Below, piece after piece: positions 22,094 to 34,764 of a DNA stretch of 64,000 nucleotides. The notes under the pieces were generated by a model. That model saw only the letters and a program-made list of their open reading frames with translations, did not search any database and was not told the origin of the DNA. The stretch is from assembly GCA_015501595.1 (NCBI GenBank), contig JADNRX010000001.1, positions 558,001-622,000 on the forward strand, in the 5' to 3' direction. This stretch comes from Hymenopellis radicata. Its lineage: Eukaryota > Basidiomycota > Agaricomycetes > Agaricales > Physalacriaceae. How positions within the stretch are numbered: position 1 is the first letter of the stretch; each line of letters opens with the position of its first letter. The translations under genes were made by a program, and so were the position numbers.

Positions 22094-24626
22094 GATAGAT
22101 GAGGGTAAGAAGAGAAGGAAAGTGTCTTAGAAAATGTATCTGATCACTGAAAGTAGGTGGCGAGCGGAGTAACGGTGGCGGTGTTGATGAGGTTGTGCGC
22201 GGGACTACGCAGACGCTCGCTACTATTGCGCGTTATGAGGGTGATGCTGTGTGTCCCGCAAGTATGGGGGCAACGGCGCATCATGGGCAAGATGCCTTCG
22301 ACGGCGGTGATGTGTTGCTGCTCGAGTGTGAGCGGAACAGGTAGAGCGGGAGTGGCTGCCAGTATTGACGCGTCCGCGAGCGCGTTTACTGATGATGGTG
22401 GTGACTGCAGACAACATCGACGATGACTGCGGAGATGGCTGCTGGTACGTCTGCTGGGGTGCAGAGTACGAGGTGGAGAGTGGTGAGGGTCCGCGGATAG
22501 TAGATCGCGCGCTAGGTATGGCTACCTCTCGTCAGCAGCGCCAATGCTTCCTGTTGCCGTTGATCCACACAATTCAGAGCTGGGGAGAGTGGTCGGCAGC
22601 GTGAGGCGACCTCGCTGGCCAGGCTTCGAGGCCGTCATTAGACTAGAGTCAAGTAAAAAATGTGTGCAGAACAGAGAAGAAATGATTAACGTACCACCCA
22701 GTAACCCGTACACCAGAGACAAGAGACGCGTCACAACGTTAAGCGAGTGGTGATAGTGCATGTCTAACAAGATGACACGTCCGACGTGGCAATGGATGGA
22801 GGGCAAGGAGGGTAATGATGTGGTGGCAGCGAACGGCGTCAGCGGTGACAGTGCGCCTGGAAATGCGTGTTGTGGCAGGCAGCTGGTGCAGTTGCATATC
22901 GCCCTGGCTATCAAAACCGTTGGGGTCAAGTAAAAGCTACGCAATCAATACGTTTTTCCAGCTGTTGCCGCGTGCATGGTCAGGAAAATGAATAGCAGTG
23001 TCCGCAGTGGTGGTCAGACGCCCCGGAACTGACACCAATCAGTTTTTAGGCATCTAAACGGTGAGAGAGTCCAGGTCGACTGAGATGAAGGCTGGGGAAG
23101 CAGGAAAATGCTCCCTGATGATGGCAGGAGGAGGAGGTGATGGTCTGTGGCGGGAACGACGCGTCGTGGGCTCCGGAAACGACGCCATTGGATTTGTAGA
23201 CCCGTCAAATGGAAGAATTCCGGAGGACGAGGGCACGGAGGGTCTCAAAGCATAGGAGAAAATCTAAATCAACTGATAAGCAAGCAGCGCCACAGACGGG
23301 CAGTGTACGCACTCATGGAGGACAAAGGCCGCCGCGCAAGGAGCGACTGACCACGTTCCAGCAGTCGCGACACTGGCCCTTGCAAGTAGTATGAGGATGG
23401 CAATACACCAGCATGCACATCCTCAGACGACATGTACTTGCTGGCGGCGACAGCTGGCGGCGTCGCCGCTCAAGAGCAGTGAGGGAGAATGGCGGATGTC
23501 GTTCATCGCGTTGTTGATGGTGGTGAGAGGATGGCGAGCATAGCTGGGCGTGGGAGCATTTCGCCATGGAGAATTCTTCCCACACCCAAAAGATGCCTGT
23601 GTGCACAGAAAGGCGGCGCGGCGGCGATGGTGGTAGTAGTAATCGTGAAAGAGGGACAAAACAGCATGACTATGTCACTGTCCGTGACAAGCACCTGACT
23701 GAAACGCGCTCGCGAATATTGATCGGCCTCGTTTCTTGCCTCGTTTCCTGCCTCGTTTCCTGCCTCGTTCCCTATAGTAAGTGAAATAAGAGCTGGTAAG
23801 TGACAGAATAACCATTATAACCATCAAAATAATCTGAGAATAACAGATGAACCGGCTCAAGCCTCAGTATACCATCAGGACAATCTAATACTATGCTATA
23901 TGAAATACCGTGCGTGTACCTAGTAATTTGTTCTTGCAGGAGCGGACAGTTGTGAAGGATGTGAGCCCGGAGTCCCGGACTGTTATCTTCTTGTATTGGC
24001 TACCTGTGACACGGCATACTGAACTCAGTCGTTCCCCAGCAGGTACACAATGTGTATCACATCAATATCATGTTGTTCTATACGTTGTCTGGTTGGGCAA
24101 GAGACCAACATGAAGATAGTAGGCTATTCCATATAATTCCCGTGGCGCGCGCGAAGGACTTAGGACGCGACTCACAACGGTCCGACTTGAGTCCGACTAT
24201 GGCAGACTCAAATATTAAGGGTCAATACGGAACATTAGATTCAACAACGTGCCCTCCCATTCTTCGTCGGCCCATTGAGTCCATCCGCAGTGTTCAATCT
24301 CTGCTTAGTTCAGAGGATACACTTCGCCTGCCCATCACCGGCCCATCACCGTACAGGACGTTCAACGAGGTCTTAGTTAGTAAAGCCGGGGTGCTCTTCA
24401 AGTCAACGGCACCCCGGACTACTAAGTTACCGAACAGAAGGCATCAGCAGGGACTTTCAGGGTGGCGGACACAATCCACCATCGGGCGCTCGGTCTTGCC
24501 GATCAACGAGTCCGGCTTGGTCGTGCCAATTTGGACGCGGGGATCTCTCCTGGATCTCTCCAGATCTGTGCGATCTCTGTTTCAGTGTGCCGGTATTTCG
24601 TGTGTTATTTCTTCGTGAATAACTGT
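22094..24626. other. About 2.5 kb without a recognisable gene
   Basis: Only short open frames on both strands, many of them simple-sequence (poly-Pro, poly-Ser, His-rich). No domain motif was seen. It contains a 12-bp tandem repeat at 23726-23773. It could be decayed transposon sequence upstream of the nuclease gene, but nothing in it proves that. Confidence 0.45.
23726..23773. repeat. 12-bp tandem repeat, four units
   Basis: Four successive 12-bp units close to gcctcgtttcct, with the first and last units one or two bases different. Confidence 0.85.
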
Positions 24627-24705
24627 ACTTATCAGGGAATCTGATACCAGGCAACGCTCGGCCAACGCGGATCCTGCCCACGGCTGGTGCGAGGCCATAT
24701 GCAAT
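24627..24705. repeat. 79-bp dispersed repeat, copy 2
   Basis: Identical to 15424-15502 and in the same orientation. It ends 60 bp beyond the EMC3 stop codon, so it lies in the probable EMC3 3' UTR or just after it. Confidence 0.9.
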
Positions 24706-24765
24706 GCTACTCCGATCGAACTTAAATCGACATGATGCACATGCTTGAAATAGCTGCTCATTGTG

Positions 24766-25824
24766 TTATGATAGTTTACCATACTTGCGAAGAAGTCTGT
24801 CCTCTACACCGTCGCCGACCCACTTGTAGAGACCCTCCGCAAATGCTAGGTTGTCTTTTTCCGCCTTGAACAGCTTGTTGTAGTCTTGTGGCTGCCCTGC
24901 TTGTGGACCCGCTCCAGCAAAGGGCGAGGCCATCATCATTTGAGACTGGTCAGCCGCCGCTACAAAGATGCTCATCAGTAATAACTTTAGTGCTAGGTAG
25001 TCAAGACTCACAATTGTCTCCACCAAGAAGGATCCGGTACAACCCATTGAGCCCAAAGAAATTCAAAAAGTACCAGGACAACGACGAGACCCAACGCACA
25101 TCCATATCTGGTGTCTCGATACCCCTCTGCAACATTGACTTGAACCCAAGCGTCAACGGAAATGGGAGCTTGACTAGAATAACGAAATGGTCAGTTGGCT
25201 AATTTCGTGTTAGGACGTGAACACATACTGAGAACGAAACCTTGGAAGAAGAAGTTGATCCATCCCATAATAACCATCTGTGGCACCATCATGACCATCT
25301 GCGTTTTCATACCAGCCATCATTCCGTCCATAGCAGCGGGTCGGTCATGGGGTTTGGTGCGGCGCTTGAGGTTTCACTGCCTGCGTCTTTGAGGTACGTA
25401 CCGGATTCATACGCGTCGGAGAGGTGTCTGGAGATGGAATGGTAGAAAACGAGAGGTATAGGTGAGTTGGCCGAGGTTGCACGAAGTATTTGGGATCGCG
25501 CTAGTGCTCGTCTGCAATCGTCTTCAGGACACGGTCAACTGAGGAAGGTGTTACGCACTGTTCCCGGACAGCGGCGCGTGGGAGCTTTTTAGGTGGAGAC
25601 TGCAGAAGCATTACTACATAATGGCGCAGTATTCCGACCAATATCTAGCACAGAGTGAGATTTTGGATACACCGAGATGGAAGACGTGGCGTGCCATGAC
25701 TAGGGTGATTGGGAAGAGCACCCAGTCCCGTATCTGGGGGTCCAGATAGAGCGAGCCACTGTCATGGACGAGTCAGTAAAGTGCTGAACAGTATGGTCAA
25801 GGAGACTTGCATTGAGCTTGTCAT
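24766..25824 (-). CDS. EMC3: ER membrane protein complex subunit 3
   Basis: EMC3 is the Oxa1/YidC-like core of the EMC, which inserts transmembrane helices into the ER membrane. Start ATG 25824 (MTSSI). The first intron appears to be GC-AG (GCAAGT...CATGACAG, 25810 down to about 25763), giving [21 protein letters not shown]. Then come [103 protein letters not shown], and GGDN to AADQSQMM, ending [10 protein letters not shown] (stop 24766). Between NPMTDP and AMDGMM the two conserved parts are one base out of frame (about 25338, one G missing on the coding strand). No splice explains it. Since the gene is essential in most fungi, a sequence error is likely. Confidence 0.88.
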
Positions 25825-25963
25825 GGTGCGCGTTGAGCCGTTCGATGACGATGCCTAACAAGCATAACTATACTTCGGCCCGACCTCCCGATGAAGTTGT
25901 CGGCCTGCCGGCAGTTGATCATCCTGTCTCTTGACCACAACGTCCGCAGCTGTGCGCCTCAAT
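25825..25963. promoter_or_regulatory. Bidirectional promoter between EMC3 and VTI1
   Basis: Only 139 bp separate the two divergent start codons (25824 and 25964), so transcription signals must be shared or interleaved. No TATA box is seen. Confidence 0.6.
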
Positions 25964-26862
25964 ATGGACACCTCCCCAACGTCACTGTTCGACTCGTACG
26001 AGCAGGATTACAAGCAGCTCATCGACGGTCTTCGCATCAAGCTCGAAGACCAGGATGATAAGGAGAATGCTGGTATGGATTTCACTCAATTCATGCGTCA
26101 CCACTGTTGACACGTCTACAGAGCAACGAAAGGCGACTTTGCGCCGCGCTGATCTAGAGCTCGATGAGGCAGACGAGATGGTGCGCCGGCAACTTTACTT
26201 TCCTTTCTTCACTATCTGACACATCCTTAGGTTTCTCAAATGGACATAGAAATTCAGGGAATACCGCAATCTATACGGCCGCAATATCAGACTCGTCTAC
26301 GGGATGCCAAGTCAGATTTGTCGCGTTACAAGAAGCTGTTCAAGGAGCAGAGCCAAAACGTGGCGCGGGCTTCACTTCTCTCATCTGGGTCTGCGGCACA
26401 GTCTTTCTCTTCAGATGAGCCATATGGCGTAAGCGACCGTTCGCGACTACTAGCCGGCACGGCCCTGCTCGATGATGGAACAAAGCGACTCCAGGATTCA
26501 CAGCGACTAGCATTAGAGACAGAAGAGCAAGGCGCTGGGATATTGATGAATCTTCGTACTCAGAGAGAGCAAATTGAGAATTCTCGGAATACAGTGCGTA
26601 ATTCTATTGTTCTGTTTTCCATCATTTGACCATTTTCCTAGATTCAGCGTGCTGACAGCTCAATCGACCGCGCGTCCAACACTTTAAAGGCTATGATCAG
26701 GAGGTGAGACTTTATTTATCACACCCTACTCTACTTCCATTTCTCTCCTAGATTTTACTGACGGCTCTTCTCAGAATGTATCAACAACGCATCGTTACCG
26801 GCGCCATCATCACCGTCTTGATTCTACTTATTGTGATTATAGTTTGGGAGAAACTCAGTTAA
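25964..26862 (+). CDS. VTI1: Vti1-type Qb-SNARE
   Basis: Vti1 is a SNARE for Golgi-endosome-vacuole fusion. Start MDTSPTSLFDSYEQDYKQL (25964). Next come the Habc-type helices (VSQMDIEIQGIPQSIRPQY, LSRYKKLFKEQSQ), and the SNARE motif from RLLAGTALLDDGTKRLQDSQ through GAGILMNLRTQREQIENSRNT and IQRADSSIDRASNTLKAM. The heptad centre Gln is at LRTQREQ. A single C-terminal anchor (IVTGAIITVLILLIVIIVW) precedes the stop at 26860-26862. About 230 residues and five introns. Typical of the family, no lesion. Confidence 0.93.
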
Positions 26863-28402
26863 TTAATGAATGTACGTACCCTACTTCTCCATTTACAAGT
26901 CTAACCACAAACCCTAGAGGAATATATAGATGCTACTTATCGTCATAAATTATACTGCTCACTTGCAGCTCGCTGAGGCTACCTCAATAATGGCTATCTG
27001 AAGGCTGCACGTGATATGACGCATACGCTCTTGTTCTCGTATTTGCACTCTCCCACTAGTTTTCCCGTCCTAGGCAAGCCTAGACAAGGCCACAATAATA
27101 TTGCCGTCTTGTAGCTTCTACGGTAACGACTCTTTTCTGATTCTTTCTGGAACCTTCGGCATTCACGCGTGCACAGAGAACTGGAGGCTTTGGACGAACC
27201 TCATTTGATGTTAATATTGGTACACATTTGACGTGTTCAGAACGCGCTGCTTCTCGTGATATACGTCTCGAAGAGGCATAGTTCTTCTTTGACACTGGCT
27301 GACAGTCACGAAATTAGCTATACCCTAAACATCTTGCCACTCTGTTGGCTCTCGATAACATCTTCATGTACGCGCGTATCTTCAAAGACGGGCGTTTTGT
27401 ACGTATCATTCGAGCCTCCGTCTACACAATTAAGCCGAAGTTACGTTTCAACACCCTTCTAGGCTACACATGGCACCGCACGGGGACCGTCGCGTTGTCT
27501 CCATCTTCCAAACACCTGGTTGACGGTTTTTTCTAGCTCTCTTCGTGTGGTTGAGCAGTCGACGCGTTATTCTACAACGATGGCCCGGCTCCGTGGACCT
27601 TTTTCAATATTCGATGAAATTGCGTTCGAACCTATCCAACTCGTGTGCGGAGGCCTGGCGGAGGCTTTGCGTCCAAGAACCTAAAATACTGTCCTTGGTG
27701 TGTTTGACGACGCGAAACGTCGTATCGGGGTACGTATACTGTATCTTAAAGGTGTTCAGAAAGTTGAACTCGAAATCCCATTACACACTTGAAGGTATGT
27801 TCACGTTGTGGCCAGTGCTCTTTTGTTTTACCCACCTGCCCTGTGATGCATAGTTACGCCTCTGACTCCAGATGATTAGCTCTAAATAGGACCGTTCTTC
27901 CGAGCCTTCGGCCGAACCTCGTCTGGCCTGGATGTTCTTGTGGAATTGAGAGAGCCCTGTGAGTGTCGCATTGCAGGAGGTGAAGGTGTCAAGGTTTACT
28001 CTCGACCTCAACCCATTCGCAGCCTTTCTAAGCCCAGTGTAGTGGCCTTTCGGTTTAATCATGTCGGGTAGTCCGCCTTCTTAAGCCACCAAATCACAGG
28101 ATTTTCGAAGCGTCAACTTGAAGCATTCATTTCCTGCGACATCCGAATCCAGGCGACACCGTGCACTCGCGCTCAGGCAACTAATACTAAATATACCATT
28201 GATTCGGATGGAGCCCTCACCGCCGAAACTCTTCGAATTCTGTGCCTCGTCTGTCCTGACTGGAATGGTCCATGTGTGCCTTGATTGAAGTGTATCAGAT
28301 ATCGGCTCATCGGGGATATGATAACTTTATAAACCTGGTACTTATCTGATAAAGAAGTTGAGATAGGCCCCACAGTCAACCCACAGTCCTCTTCCTCCTG
28401 CA
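26863..28402. other. About 1.5 kb without a supported gene
   Basis: Several short open frames occur. One plus-strand frame from about 27579 begins MARLRGPFSIFDEIAFE and could be an exon of an unknown gene, but it stops after about 35 residues and I could not extend it. The last part is presumably the siderophore-transporter promoter; a GATA-factor site cannot be called reliably here. Confidence 0.4.
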
Positions 28403-30713
28403 ATGGCGATACGTCTGCCGTTCACGCGGTCAAAGGCCAACACCGACACTCACTCGGACGGTGACCAGGATGCCGAGAAGGTATCGGTAGACACGCCACC
28501 GGCGTCTCCGGATGTCAACGACCAATGGCAGGATGATGGTGTCACGAAGATTGAAGCTCTCTGTGAGTGATGAGCATCCTTTCCACGGCCTTCTCTGACG
28601 TGTCCATGAAGACATTGTCTTCGGAAGGGGCTGGAAGCTATGGGCGCTATGGGGGTGGGTTCTTCCCTTCATTTTGTATCGCTATTCTCTGACGCGAAAA
28701 CCGTAGGTCAATCGCGCTCTTGAACTATGTTTATACCCTTAGTTCGGGCACGACGTACACTTACGTGCAATATGCTACCTCGTCCTTCTCCAAGCACACC
28801 ATCCTGGGCACAATCTCTGTCGCCACCGCTATCATAACTGGTGTGTCGAAGCCTTTTATAGCGAAGGTATGTTCGCCCTGTCACTGTGTATGTTCCCACT
28901 TCACGCGTCTTTCAGTTGGCCGATCTTACCTCTCGTCCACTCGCAATCAGTGTGATGGTTGTGCTCTATGTCGTCGGCTACATCGTTATCGCGTCTTCGA
29001 CAACGGTAGAGGCTGTCTGCGCTGGCGAGGTCATCTATACTCCAGGCTCCACAGGCATCGATTTCCTTGCGGGAATCATTGTTGCGGACATAACCTCACT
29101 TCAATGGCGTGCCCTTATCAACAACTTGGTTAGCAGTATACCGTGGCTGATTAACGTCTTTATTTCGACATACATTACGACTGGAATTGCGGCGAATACT
29201 GCAGACGGTTGGCGCTGGGGCGTAAGTGCTTTTCGAGGGCAGGGAATTTCATTGCTGATAGTGCTTCTCAGTTTGGTATGTTTGCCATCCTCATTCCCGT
29301 CTCAGTGACGCCTGCGATATGGGTGCTGTTCTGGGGAGATAGGCGCGCGAAGAAACTTGGCGGTGAGTAATGTCACCTTCTCTATTTGCTCGTACTCAAT
29401 GTTCAATCAGCACTTTCTTTGGCGTCCTCAAGTTACGAGAGAAGAAAACAGTTATCAGGCAACCAAGATGAGGAACAACGCTCGTTATTAAGACTTGTAG
29501 TGCACTATTGGAAAGCCATTGACGCGTTCGGATTGATCCTCCTTGGTACCTCCTTCGCCCTGTTCCTTCTACCCTTCACGCTATACACTACTGCATCCAA
29601 GGGCTTCAAAAACCGTAAGTCTTGCCTCATCACTCTATCTAGCCAATGTTCATTGCTGTGTAGCCTCCTTGATTGCGATGTTTGTCGTGGGCGGTATTAT
29701 GTTTATCGCCTTCTGCTCGTGGGAACTACTTGTGGCGTCGCACCCCATTATGCCCCGGCGCGTACTCAACCGATCCCTCATCTGCTCCATCGTCATCGAC
29801 TTCACCTATTATTTGTCTGGATATATCTCCGGGACCTACTTCCAATCCTGGGTCTACGTCATCACGGACTGGAGTGTGGGTGTTGCTTGATCATCTTGAG
29901 TACTGCTCGCTCATTCACAAACGTAGTTCACAAATTATACGTACTACTCGTACACACAGACACTCGTTCTGTGCTTCTTCGGTATCGTCGCCGGCGCAAT
30001 TCAGCGCTACACACATCGATACAAGTTTCTCCAGTTGTTCGGTCTGGCTCTTCGCTGCGTGTACGTTGGCTCTCTGTTTCTCGTCCTCGTTAGTTAAAGA
30101 CCTCGCTTCACCAGTGGTCTGGGCGTCCAATACCTTGCTTCAACTGGGCAGCAGTCTACTGCCGTGCTTGTGCTGTCGCTTGTCATCCCAAGCATCGGCG
30201 GTGCCTTTTCTGTTGTCGGATCGCAGATTGCCACACAGGCCTCTGTCCCGCATCAGGACATGGCCCTCGCAATGGCGCTTCTATCGTTGTGGACCTCCAT
30301 CGGGGGCTCGATAGGTTCTGCCATCTCTGCGGCCGTGTGGAATGACATGGTGCCTCGGAAGCTCAACCAGTATCTGGGCGATGTCAAGAACAGCACAGAG
30401 CTTGCGGAAATTTTCGGATCGATCGTTGTGGCACGCACGACGGAGCCGAGGGAGTTGGTCATTCAAGGTGAGGAGCTTCAGATAGATGTACAAGGCTGAT
30501 GCCTCTCCAGCGTATTCCGAAGCGGTACGCCCGCTCTTCCTCGGAGCGTTGATAGTGTCGTTCGTCCCACTTTTAGCGGGTTGTCTTACAACAAACTTTT
30601 ACTTGGGTACACAACATAACGCTATTGAGAACAAAGAGGTTGTCATCCGGTCGGAGGAGGAGACCAAGGAGGAGTTTATCAAGGCTCAACTGGAGGCCAA
30701 AGAGAAGAATTAA
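28403..30713 (+). CDS. Siderophore-iron transporter, MFS family
   Basis: This is a 14-helix major-facilitator protein of the SIT/ARN/Mir type, which imports ferric siderophores across the plasma or endosomal membrane. Start MAIRLPFTRSKANTD (28403), with an acidic N-terminal cytosolic part (EKVSVDTPPASPD). Membrane and family landmarks: SIALLNYVYTLSSGTTYTYV, LADLTSRPLAISVMVVLYVV, STGIDFLAGIIVADITSLQW, NLVSSIPWLINVF, then DAFGLILLGTSFALFLLPF, LICSIVIDFTYYLSGYISGT, NYTYYSYTQTLVLCFFGIVA, IPSIGGAFSVVGSQIATQ, SIGGSIGSAISAAVW and the last helix ALIVSFVPLLAGC. The C-terminus is Lys/Glu-rich, stop 30711-30713. About nine introns join in phase. Regulation by iron is expected from the family, not seen here. 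Confidence 0.9.
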
Positions 30714-30829
30714 ATTCAGATAGCTTCTTTATGACGATAATATAATACGAGGTTCAGCCGATTCACGAAACATTTCATTATCCGAGCCATAGTGACTCTT
30801 GCAAAGATCGGCACTTCTGAACAGATTTT

Positions 30830-32820
30830 TCATAGTATACAGTTGTACATTTCTGATATTTGAGTAGACAGTTCCCGCACGCTAAGCATACTCACCACCT
30901 CTTCCTCCGTGATAAGACGAACACCATGCTTCTTATTCAACTGCTTGAAAATGCCATCTAGCACCTCCACAGCTTCTGGTGACGGTGATGGTCGCCCCTC
31001 GTCCTCCAAGACTTTCAAGAACTGCTTAAAGTCGCAAATAAGATGTCGAGGTGGGTCAGATGCATTGTCATCTCCCTTGTCACCTTCCTCATCCGCCTTA
31101 CCCTTGGGCGGGTTGAGTGCGAGCGGATTGAACTTTACAAAGCCATAATAGGATCCCCTCATAGTCGCACTCATCCGCGAAAAGGGGTCCACGTTCGTCA
31201 TGTTGAAGAAAACCCAGCCCTCGCCGCGGAACGCATTCAAGCACGATCTCGGGAAGGACGAGAGATGGCGCTCACGCCAGCGCCGTCCAGCCTCGCGGAC
31301 GTCTGTTCCCAGCGCAATGAGCGGGAAGAGCGCCGATGAGCCTGGCCCCGAGACATCAGGCGGGTCAACGGACGGCCCGAGTGCGTCAGTGAGGGCCTGG
31401 ACAACCTGAGCGGGATACAAGAGAGGAATGGAGGCGACAGCCGGTCCATAACACATTGCCCCAGGAGGAGAGAAATACGTGAAGGCGCTGACATATCTGA
31501 CACCTTTCGCATGGTCGCCGTCGTTGTACTGGAAAATGTATGGATGGACGAGTCTCCGGATGCTGTAGAATAGCTTGGGTTCATCGGCAATGAGATTTCC
31601 CAGATCGTTCGAAGAAACACCCGTGTTCAGTAAGGCGAGGTGTTGGATGTTGGTATGGGCTGAGAGAACGCGGCGTACAGTGTCGATCGTGACATCGGGG
31701 ACGGCAGGCAGCGTCAGAGATCGGATGTCTTTGAGCTCCGAAAGAACTTTGACGACCTGGTCAGAATTCAAAGACAATCCAGTTAGATCGACGATGCGGC
31801 CTTCGGTAGACTGGCAGTCCTGCTTGACGATCTCAGCGAGGAGGGAAATACCGGCGTCAGGGAAAGGAGATTTCGACTGTAGAAATGTTCTGAGTGCAAC
31901 GGCCTTGTCCGGCATCCAGACCAGCTCGTCAAGATCACTGGTGTCGCCACTCGCCAATGCAGCATCAACAGCAGGACCCAGAGCGAGATTGGCAAGGGAG
32001 GGGACTGGATCGATGTTGGACGATGGCGGCGGTGTGGCTTCCCTATCAGCAACAGGCGCGCGCTCCGGGACGGTATACTCGTCAGGCCATGCTTCTGCAA
32101 GCATGCCGATGGTCATCAGTTTTGTGTCATCGAGTGAGGCGATAACGGAGAGGACATCCGTCTCCACGACTTCTTGTTGCTCTCCCGAAGGGTAATAGGC
32201 GCGAGCATATTGTTCGGCTGTCAACGGTGTCCATCCTTCGACCTCGGCTTCGGCCTCGATGCCACCCGGAGAAACAAAACAGTAGTGGGGATTGAAAGGA
32301 TTGGTCACATCGATAACAGAGATGCCGTCGTTGTTGTCTATTCCAAAGACTGAGAATCCTGAGCAGTAGATAACCAAAATTCTCACCTCCATGACTACTG
32401 CCCATGCTGGCATACAATAAATCGTTGGTGAACGTGGTTCCACTGAAGTACACCCCTCCCTGGTTTGGTTCGGGTTCGATATCGACATTCCAAGCTTGGC
32501 CTAAAAGAAATGCGGTATAACTGCACGGTGCGCGATCGATGGCCGGGTTTTCACCATAGCGCCCAAACTTGCCGTGGATGGAATCGACCTCGTATCGGAC
32601 AAGCGCAGCGTTTTCTTTTTGTTTCAATAGAGTCAAAAAACGACGAGTGGCCCTTAAGGGTAGACGCCCATAGCACCATTGATGATGCCAGGCACCTGCA
32701 ACGATTCAGCGGGAGTCTTCCATAGGACCATTGATAGGCACCAATGCAACGATACTTGGCTTGTGTGGCGCCGTGAGCGACAACTTTAGCGATGGCGAAG
32801 GCTTGGTGTCTTTGTCCCAT
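30830..32820 (-). CDS. MGQRHQAF family, copy B (unknown function)
   Basis: Same family as copy A. Start ATG 32820 (MGQRHQAFAIAKVVAHGATQ). At first sight exon 1 looks frameshifted, but a 46-nt GT-AG intron (32741-32696) restores the frame: RCIG joins AWHHQWCYGRLP. A second intron (32386-32338) joins MGSSHGG to DNNDGISVIDVT, the same position as copy A's only intron. The rest is one long exon with the LRR-like block (VDLTGLSLNSDQVV, IRSLTLPAVPDVTI, IQHLALLNTGVSSNDL), FYGF-like YYGFVKFNPLALNP, and a C-terminus running past EEEVVSMLSVREL to a stop at 30830. About 620 residues. Full-length and free of lesions, but the TATA box present before copies A and C is missing here. Function unknown. Confidence 0.8.
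32696..32741 (-). other. Intron 1 of copy B, derived from duplicated coding sequence
   Basis: A 46-nt GT-AG intron whose first half repeats the exon sequence that follows it: GTGCCT then TCAATGGTCCTATGG in the intron, against GTGCCT then TCAATGGTGCTATGG just after its 3' AG. Its length is not a multiple of three, so splicing is needed for the frame. Confidence 0.7.
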
Positions 32821-33540
32821 GGTGGTGGTTAGCGGAAGAAAATGGAAGGGGCCACAACTCACCTTTTTCCCGAAACCTATGGTAGACGGTACTATCGACC
32901 TCCATAGAGACTGCTAAATATTTCAAACTCCGCCTTATCAATTTGATTGCCGCCTCGTTCCGCCAGGTTCCGCGCCCGTTCTTGGTAGTAACTCGACGTG
33001 TCTTGCTGCGAAGCCCTCACTTTCGACTCATGTCGACCACGACGCCGCCGGTGCTGTCGCGTCTTCCTTTGCCGGTGCCGCGCAAGTAGGTATCTCGCCT
33101 CCCTCAAGCCGTTCATGCTCGAGGATGCTTCCCGAAACGGCACGTCTGTCTACGCACTGCGGTGCGGGCTGGTACATGTCTCAGGTCTTTCCGTTGATAG
33201 TATCGCTCGTGGCCGATGCTGACTCTCGTATCCGTTCTGGCGTGAAAGCAGTACCAGTTAGCGTTCTGTCCTCAGACGACCGCGATAACTGGGCCTCCGT
33301 CTTGTCTCACTCTCTCCGCAGAATCGGAAGATGCGAGACTTCATCTCCTCCGTCTCGACGCCCAGCCCAACACGCTTACGATTGACGGGCAGCTCCATGC
33401 GATTCGGTCGACGTCGGTCAACGTAGGAAACCGACAAGGCATATACACTCATTGTCGACTCCGCTGCGCGCGCCGGTGCCGGAAATGCGCCTTCTTTCAC
33501 CCGAACAACAGGCGGAAAGACCATTCCCACTTCAAGATGA
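32821..33540. other. Spacer between copy B and the GAPDH pseudogene
   Basis: The first 45 bp still match the upstream region of copy C; after that the match ends. The rest holds open frames rich in Arg/Ser with no family motif. Any 5' exons of the GAPDH pseudogene would be expected here, but none is recognisable. Confidence 0.4.
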
Positions 33541-34294
<754 letters not shown>

Positions 34295-34764
34295 GTTTGG
34301 TCGAAGGCGTTACCATTTGATTACATAGACATATAGACTTCGGGTAGTGCGCTGGCACTTGAATATTCAATATCATCTTGATTGCTTGATATGTGGCGTC
34401 TATAATTGTCGCTCTGTGCGTGTCTAATGCCTACTAAGAATAAACATTAAAAAGTGTTCTCTACACGTGTAAACAAGTTGAAGAATGATAGGGAACTGAC
34501 CGGCGATACGGACGTCTCGATGTACACGAACCCAGGTGTGAGACGTGCTCATATGGTGCTAGCAGGCCTTGCTTGTTCTTAGCCAGGGCGAGAAGAGTGA
34601 AAATACTCGTAAGGTGAAGATCCAGGACGACAATTTGGAGACATCGTCTTAAACTCTATGGATTTCATTGTGCTAGTGTGCCACATCGCGCGGGGGGGTC
34701 TGAGTCAGGACGCAAGTATTATTGCTGGGGATCCTCGCCAATTTGAATAAGTCACAAGGTGGTA
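34295..34764. other. Spacer between the GAPDH pseudogene and the COX5 3' end
   Basis: About 470 bp. No motif-bearing frame was seen, and no continuation of GAPDH after its stop at 34292-34294. Confidence 0.4.

Noticed and set aside
22522..22944. A 140-residue minus-strand frame with hydrophobic parts as a secreted protein.
   Set aside because: No start context, splice support or homology that I can see; it sits in a compositionally odd stretch where several frames are open by chance.
23726..23773. The 12-bp tandem repeat as a CRISPR-like array.
   Set aside because: There are no spacers; the units are directly adjacent, as in an ordinary minisatellite.
24052..24618. A 188-residue plus-strand open frame as a gene.
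   Set aside because: Low-information Ser/Thr/Arg sequence, no family motif and no supporting splice pattern.
32551..32820. Exon 1 of copy B first looked frameshifted.
   Set aside because: A 46-nt GT-AG intron (32741-32696) restores the frame exactly, and copy C has the matching segment.
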